Source: CAZJGG01 sp964545475 (GTDB taxonomy: Bacteria; Bacillota; Clostridia; Lachnospirales; JAISER01). From it: a stretch of DNA of 16,990 nucleotides. Each line of letters begins with the position of its first letter. Position 1 is the stretch's first letter. Under the pieces are notes generated by a model. The model did not search any database. It was not told the origin of the DNA and was given only the letters and a program-made list of their open reading frames with translations. The position numbers were made by a program, and so were the translations under genes. The stretch covers positions 1-16,990 of the forward strand of contig CAZJGG010000063.1 in the NCBI GenBank assembly GCA_964545475.1. The letters are read 5' to 3'. Shown in pieces: positions 13,218 to 16,990 of this stretch.

Positions 13218-14456
13218 ATGGAAATAAAAAAAGCTGCTAAAAAAACAACAAAAGGCTCTGCCGTGGAAATTAAAACAGGCGACGAAAAACAAAAAGCCCT
13301 TGAAACTACTATAGCAAACATTGAGAAAGCTTTTGGCAAAGGCGCAATTATGAAGCTTGGAGATAGTGCCAACGTTGGAAATATTCCCGTTGTACCTTCC
13401 GGAGCTCTCAGCCTTGATATTGCCCTTGGAGTCGGCGGCATACCTAGAGGGAGAATTATTGAAGTTTTTGGGCCTGAATCTTCCGGTAAAACAACAATTG
13501 CTCTCCATGCCGTTGCTGAAACCCAAAAAGCCGGCGGAATTTGCGGTTATGTAGATGCTGAACATGCTATGGATCCTACGTATGCAAAAAAAGTCGGAGT
13601 TAATATTGACGAATTATATATATCTCAACCGGACAACGGAGAACAGGCTCTTGAAATTGCAGAAGCCATGGTTCGCTCCTCTGTTATAGACTTAGTTGTT
13701 ATAGACTCTGTGGCAGCGTTAACACCAAAAGCTGAAATTGAGGGAAATATGGGCGAAAGCCATATGGGTCTACAAGCCCGTTTAATGTCTCAGGCGTTAA
13801 GAAAGCTTACTGCTTTTGCTAATAAAACAAACTGCACCATTATTTTTATTAACCAGCTCCGTGAAAAAATTGGCGGAATGAGTTACGGCGGAAACGAAAC
13901 AACTACTGGCGGAAGGGCGCTTAAATTTTACGCTTCCATTAGGCTTGATATAAGAAAAGTGGAATCGTTAAAAACAGGTGACACATTTATTGGAAGCCGT
14001 ACTAAAGTTAAAGTTGCCAAAAACAAGGTTGCACCGCCGTTTAAAGTTTGCCATTTCGATATTATGTATGGAGAGGGAATTTCAAGGGAGGGGGATGTTT
14101 TAGACCTAGCCACTGATTTAGACCTTGTTGTTAAAAGCGGCGCATGGTATTCGCTTGATAGCGAAAGGCTTGGACAGGGGCGTGAAAATGCCAAAGCATA
14201 TTTAAAAGAACATAAAGACGTTTATGAATCGCTATGCCAAAAAATTAGAGAACATTACAATTTGACACAAGTATCAACTATCGAAGATGAGACAGAACAG
14301 CAAGAGGAAAAACCCAAAAAAGCTTCTAAAAAGGCTTCCGATTCTGGAGAAACTGAAGACTTAATAGAAACTGAAAGTGTTGAAAGTATCGATATGGAAA
14401 TTGATGAAGAATTAATCGGGGATATGATATTTGAAGATGAAAAGTTTAATGAATGA
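13218..14456 (+). CDS. recA: Recombinase A, with extended ends and an altered L2 loop
   Basis: A 412-residue DNA recombinase and SOS co-protease. The core is clear: Walker A GPESSGKT at 85-92, DAEHAMDP at 113-120 with the catalytic Glu115, Walker B LVVIDSVAAL at 159-168, and NQLREKIG at 212-219. The DNA-binding L2 loop is unusual: between KIG and ETTTGG it reads GMSYGGN (7 residues) instead of the common VMFGNP (6), losing the usual Phe and Pro. The N-terminus is about 22 residues longer than usual and Lys-rich. The C-terminus has a long, acidic, Glu/Asp-rich tail of about 57 residues after a KKASKKAS segment. AGGTG lies 5 bases before the ATG. No LexA-type SOS box is visible upstream. recX overlaps its 3' end. 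Confidence 0.97.
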   Translation: MEIKKAAKKTTKGSAVEIKTGDEKQKALETTIANIEKAFGKGAIMKLGDSANVGNIPVVPSGALSLDIALGVGGIPRGRIIEVFGPESSGKTTIALHAVAETQKAGGICGYVDAEHAMDPTYAKKVGVNIDELYISQPDNGEQALEIAEAMVRSSVIDLVVIDSVAALTPKAEIEGNMGESHMGLQARLMSQALRKLTAFANKTNCTIIFINQLREKIGGMSYGGNETTTGGRALKFYASIRLDIRKVESLKTGDTFIGSRTKVKVAKNKVAPPFKVCHFDIMYGEGISREGDVLDLATDLDLVVKSGAWYSLDSERLGQGRENAKAYLKEHKDVYESLCQKIREHYNLTQVSTIEDETEQQEEKPKKASKKASDSGETEDLIETESVESIDMEIDEELIGDMIFEDEKFNE

Positions 14457-14931
14457 TAGCGAGAGCAAAGACTATTTAAACGCAAGGAACATAGCATTCA
14501 GATATTTGGCTTTAAGCGATAAAACCGAAACGCAAATTAGAAATAAGCTTATTGATAACGGATTTGAAGAAAACATAATAGAGTCGGTTATTACATATTT
14601 AAAAGGTAAAAACTATGTTAACGATTTCAATTTTGCGTGTAATTATGTAGAGTCAAAAGTGAATAATAATAAATACGGTAATAAGGTTATAAAAGAAAAG
14701 CTTATTGAAAAAGGCGTGAAAAAAGATATAATACAAAAAGCCTTTGAAAAAATGTGTTTCAACGAGTTTGACACAGCGATTAGTCTTCTAAATGAAAAGA
14801 CTAGAGGTAACAATAATTTTAGCTGTAAGGACAAGCAAAAATATTTTAATTATTTAATGCGCAAAGGTTTTGAATATGAAATTTGCATTGAAGCCATTGA
14901 GACCTATATTAAAGACCGAAATAAAGCCTGA
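14449..14931 (+). CDS. recX: RecX, regulator of RecA
   Basis: A 160-residue protein of tandem three-helix repeats that binds along the RecA filament groove and limits or modulates its activity. Typical features are ARNIAFRYLALSDKTETQIRNKL (12-34), the repeat pattern ending GKNYVNDFNFACNYVESK (53-70), and a third repeat ending near RKGFEYEICIEAI (138-150). The start is uncertain. The ATG at 14449 overlaps the recA stop by 8 bases and gives the best N-terminus, but ATG 14437 and TTG 14431 are in frame and would add 4 or 6 residues. No strong ribosome binding site precedes any of them, so translation is probably coupled to recA. A terminator follows 22 bases after the stop. Confidence 0.88.
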   Translation: MNDSESKDYLNARNIAFRYLALSDKTETQIRNKLIDNGFEENIIESVITYLKGKNYVNDFNFACNYVESKVNNNKYGNKVIKEKLIEKGVKKDIIQKAFEKMCFNEFDTAISLLNEKTRGNNNFSCKDKQKYFNYLMRKGFEYEICIEAIETYIKDRNKA

Positions 14932-14953
14932 GAAATTATTCAATTATTATTAC

Positions 14954-14975
14954 GCCCCGATTTTTGGGGCTTTTT
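14954..14975 (+). terminator. Rho-independent terminator after recX
   Basis: GCCCC (14954-14958) pairs with GGGGC (14966-14970) around a 7-base loop and is followed by TTTTT (14971-14975). It closes the obg-cinA-recA-recX run. Confidence 0.88.
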
Positions 14976-15011
14976 ATATTATAAAATTAATTAAAATGTA
15001 ACTTCAATTCA

Positions 15012-15040
15012 TTGATTTTAACATAACCATATGATATAAT
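15012..15040 (+). promoter_or_regulatory. Sigma-A promoter of tig-clpP, with extended -10
   Basis: TTGATT (15012-15017), a 17-base spacer and a consensus TATAAT (15035-15040), with a TG at 15032-15033 giving an extended -10. The predicted start near 15047 leaves a short leader before the AAGGAG at 15063-15068. No CIRCE or CtsR-type repeat was seen around it. Confidence 0.8.
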
Positions 15041-15078
15041 ACTAAAATATACGCGAGAGGAAAAGGAGAATTAAACAT

Positions 15079-16359
15079 ATGACTATGGAAACAATTGATA
15101 AAAATAAAGTAAAGCTTACATTCGAGGTTGGTCCGGAAAAATTTGAGGAAGGTTTAAAACATTCCTATAATAAAAACAAATCAAGATTTGACATTCCAGG
15201 CTTTAGAAAAGGCAAAGTTCCACGCAAAATTATTGAAATGAACTACGGCAAAGAAATTTTCTTTGAAGATGCTATAGATTTCGTGCTTGGAGACGCTTAT
15301 TCTGACGCCGTTACATCCAATAACCTTGATGTTGTTTCAAGGCCGGAAATAGATGTTGTTTCCATTTCTACAGAAGACGGTATTGTTTTTTCTGCGGAAG
15401 TTTTTACTAAGCCGGAAGTCAAAATATCCGATTATAAAGGATTGCCTTATACAAAAATCGAAGTATCAGTTTCAGATGACGAAGTAAACGCTGAGATTTA
15501 TAAAGACAGAGAGAAAAATTCCAGAATCATTACAGTTGAAGGCAGAGCAGTTGAAAACGGTGACATTGTAACCATTGATTATGAAGGTTCTGTAGACGAT
15601 GTTACTTTCCAAGGTGGAACCGCAAAAGATTATGATTTAACAATCGGTTCAAAATCTTTTATTCCGGGTTTTGAAGAGCAAATAATTGGTCATAATATTG
15701 ATGAAGCTTTTGATATTTTTGTAAAATTCCCCGATGAATACCATAGCGAGGAATTAAAGGGAAAAGAAGCAAAATTTGCTATTAAATTAAAAGATATTAA
15801 AGTTAAAGAGCTTCCAGAAGCAGATGATGAATTTGCTCAAGACGTTTCCGAATTTGACACTCTAAATGATTACAAAGAAAACATTAAAAAAGAGCTTTTA
15901 GAGAAAAAAGAAAATGAAGCTAAAAATAGTAAAGAAAACGAGCTAATGGAAAAATTAATTGAAAAAGCTGAAATGGACCTTCCAGAAGTTATGGTTGACA
16001 ACCAAGTTGAACAATTAATTTACGACTTATCTCAAAGAATGAAATATCAAGGCATTTCAATGGAAATGTATTTGCAAATTATGGGCAAGACTATGGATAG
16101 CCTTAAAGAATCTTACAGAGAAAATGCTAGTAATCAAGTTCGTGGGCGTCTTGTTCTTGAAGAAATCATTAAGCTTGAAAACATTGAAGCAACGGAAGAC
16201 GAGCTTAACGAGGAAATTGACAGAATTGCATTGCAATATGGCATTGACAGAGCGCATTTAGAGGGTACATTTACAGGAAGCGAAACAGATCAATTAAAAG
16301 ATGATATTTGCGTTAGAAAAGCGTTAAAGCTTATAACAGAAAGCGCAGTAGAAGCTTAA
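15079..16359 (+). CDS. tig: Trigger factor, ribosome-associated chaperone and prolyl isomerase
   Basis: A 426-residue chaperone that docks at the ribosome exit tunnel through L23 and shields nascent chains. The ribosome-binding motif GFRKGKVPRK at 41-50 is intact. An FKBP-type peptidyl-prolyl isomerase domain occupies about 155-245 (DIVTIDYEGSVDD, FIPGFEEQIIG). The C-terminal SurA-like helical arms run from about 255 to the end. Length is standard. AAGGAG lies 10 bases upstream of the chosen ATG; a second ATG two codons later is a weaker candidate because its spacing is longer. It has its own promoter and is followed 21 bases later by clpP, the common tig-clpP order. Confidence 0.97.
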   Translation: MTMETIDKNKVKLTFEVGPEKFEEGLKHSYNKNKSRFDIPGFRKGKVPRKIIEMNYGKEIFFEDAIDFVLGDAYSDAVTSNNLDVVSRPEIDVVSISTEDGIVFSAEVFTKPEVKISDYKGLPYTKIEVSVSDDEVNAEIYKDREKNSRIITVEGRAVENGDIVTIDYEGSVDDVTFQGGTAKDYDLTIGSKSFIPGFEEQIIGHNIDEAFDIFVKFPDEYHSEELKGKEAKFAIKLKDIKVKELPEADDEFAQDVSEFDTLNDYKENIKKELLEKKENEAKNSKENELMEKLIEKAEMDLPEVMVDNQVEQLIYDLSQRMKYQGISMEMYLQIMGKTMDSLKESYRENASNQVRGRLVLEEIIKLENIEATEDELNEEIDRIALQYGIDRAHLEGTFTGSETDQLKDDICVRKALKLITESAVEA

Positions 16360-16380
16360 ACTATATTTTAGGAGGAAAAA

Positions 16381-16965
16381 ATGAGCTTAATCCCATATGT
16401 AATAGAGCAAACAAACCGAGGCGAACGTTCTTATGACATTTATTCACGTCTTTTAAAAGACAGAATAATATTTTTAGGCGAAGAAGTTAATGATGTTTCC
16501 GCCAATGTTGTTGTTGCGCAGCTTTTGTTTTTAGATGCAGAAGACCCTGACAAAGACATTAATTTATATATTAACAGCCCTGGCGGTGCAATTACCGCAG
16601 GCATGGCAATTTATGATACTATGCAGTTTATTAAAGCCGATGTTTCAACAATTTGTGTTGGACTTGCGGCAAGCATGGGTGCGTTTTTGCTTGCAGGGGG
16701 CAAAAAAGGCAAGCGTTATGCGCTTCCAAACTCCGAAATTATGATTCACCAGCCATCAGGTGGCGCAAGAGGTCAGGCGACAGACATTCAAATTCACGCT
16801 GAATACATTATTAAAATGAAAAAGCGTTTGAACCAGATTTTATCTGAAAACACAGGTAAACCATTTGATGCTGTTGCAGCAGACACTGAAAGAGATTACT
16901 TTATGACTGCCGAGGAAGCCTTGAACTATGGTATTATAGACTCGGTAATAAAAAGACAGTCCTAA
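16381..16965 (+). CDS. clpP: ATP-dependent Clp protease proteolytic subunit
   Basis: A 194-residue serine peptidase that assembles into a tetradecameric chamber and degrades proteins fed to it by ClpX or ClpC-type ATPases. The catalytic triad is Ser98 in GLAASMGAF, His123 in MIHQPSGG and Asp172 in TERDYFM. YINSPGG at 63-69 forms the oxyanion region, and the N-terminal IPYVIEQTNRGERSYDIYSRLL is typical. AGGAGG lies 5 bases before the ATG. It is probably co-transcribed with tig. clpX would be expected next, beyond the window's right edge; nothing recognisable fits in the 25 bases left. Confidence 0.98.
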   Translation: MSLIPYVIEQTNRGERSYDIYSRLLKDRIIFLGEEVNDVSANVVVAQLLFLDAEDPDKDINLYINSPGGAITAGMAIYDTMQFIKADVSTICVGLAASMGAFLLAGGKKGKRYALPNSEIMIHQPSGGARGQATDIQIHAEYIIKMKKRLNQILSENTGKPFDAVAADTERDYFMTAEEALNYGIIDSVIKRQS

Positions 16966-16990
16966 GTGATGTTTTAAGCTGTATTTAGTA

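Noticed and set aside
1..16990. CRISPR arrays, insertion sequences, phage genes, toxin-antitoxin or defence systems
   Set aside because: I looked for regular repeats, terminal inverted repeats, transposase or integrase motifs and small paired genes on both strands, and saw none.

Overview
The window is a low-GC, Gram-positive-type chromosomal segment. AT-rich intergenic DNA, strong AGGAGG-type ribosome binding sites, sigma-A promoters, an rplU-prp-rpmA cluster in which L27 carries the Firmicutes N-terminal extension, an ECF-type vitamin transporter subunit and a DeoR-controlled deoxy-sugar operon all point to an anaerobic Clostridia-class Firmicute, perhaps a gut member of the Oscillospirales. 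That placement is inference; the sequence contains no rRNA or other marker that fixes the taxon. I see no mobile element, CRISPR array, prophage gene or integration scar. It reads mainly as core genome with a short, less familiar stretch in the middle. No gap between genes exceeds 300 bases.

Layout. (1) 1-3056: a deoxy-sugar catabolic unit. A class II aldolase and rhamnulokinase lie on the minus strand, and a DeoR-family regulator is transcribed divergently. Two back-to-back consensus promoters share the 194-base intergenic region, and a 16-base direct repeat follows the regulator's promoter. (2) 3151-3444: a perfect consensus promoter, a leader hairpin, tRNA-Glu(TTC), a CAT-anticodon tRNA and a terminator. 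(3) 3483-7763: an ECF S component that overlaps dusB by 4 bases, a 304-residue protein I do not recognise whose ribosome binding site is partly covered by a 10-bp inverted repeat, and a 575-residue lipoprotein of unknown role. (4) 7799-9203: rpmE with its own promoter and two-hairpin leader, an L21-type leader, then rplU, prp and rpmA, ending in a 13-bp hairpin. (5) 9219-14975: a PIG-V-like GT-C membrane glycosyltransferase placed between rpmA and obg, then obg, cinA, recA and recX as a co-oriented run ending in a terminator. (6) 15012-16965: a promoter, trigger factor and clpP.

How the genes work together. The left block phosphorylates and cleaves rhamnulose- or fuculose-type sugars. The centre and right blocks are translation (tRNAs, DusB, L31, L21, L27, Prp, Obg), recombination and repair (RecA, RecX, CinA) and protein quality control (trigger factor, ClpP).

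I did not find a clear new multi-gene system. The points most worth a second look are: a Prp protease homologue that appears to have lost the loop carrying the catalytic His although its L27 substrate motif is kept; a RecA with an altered, one-residue-longer DNA-binding L2 loop; the unrecognised gene at 5037 with its ribosome-binding-site-masking inverted repeat, beside an uncharacterised lipoprotein; and the direct-repeat operator candidate in front of the cysteine-rich DeoR regulator.
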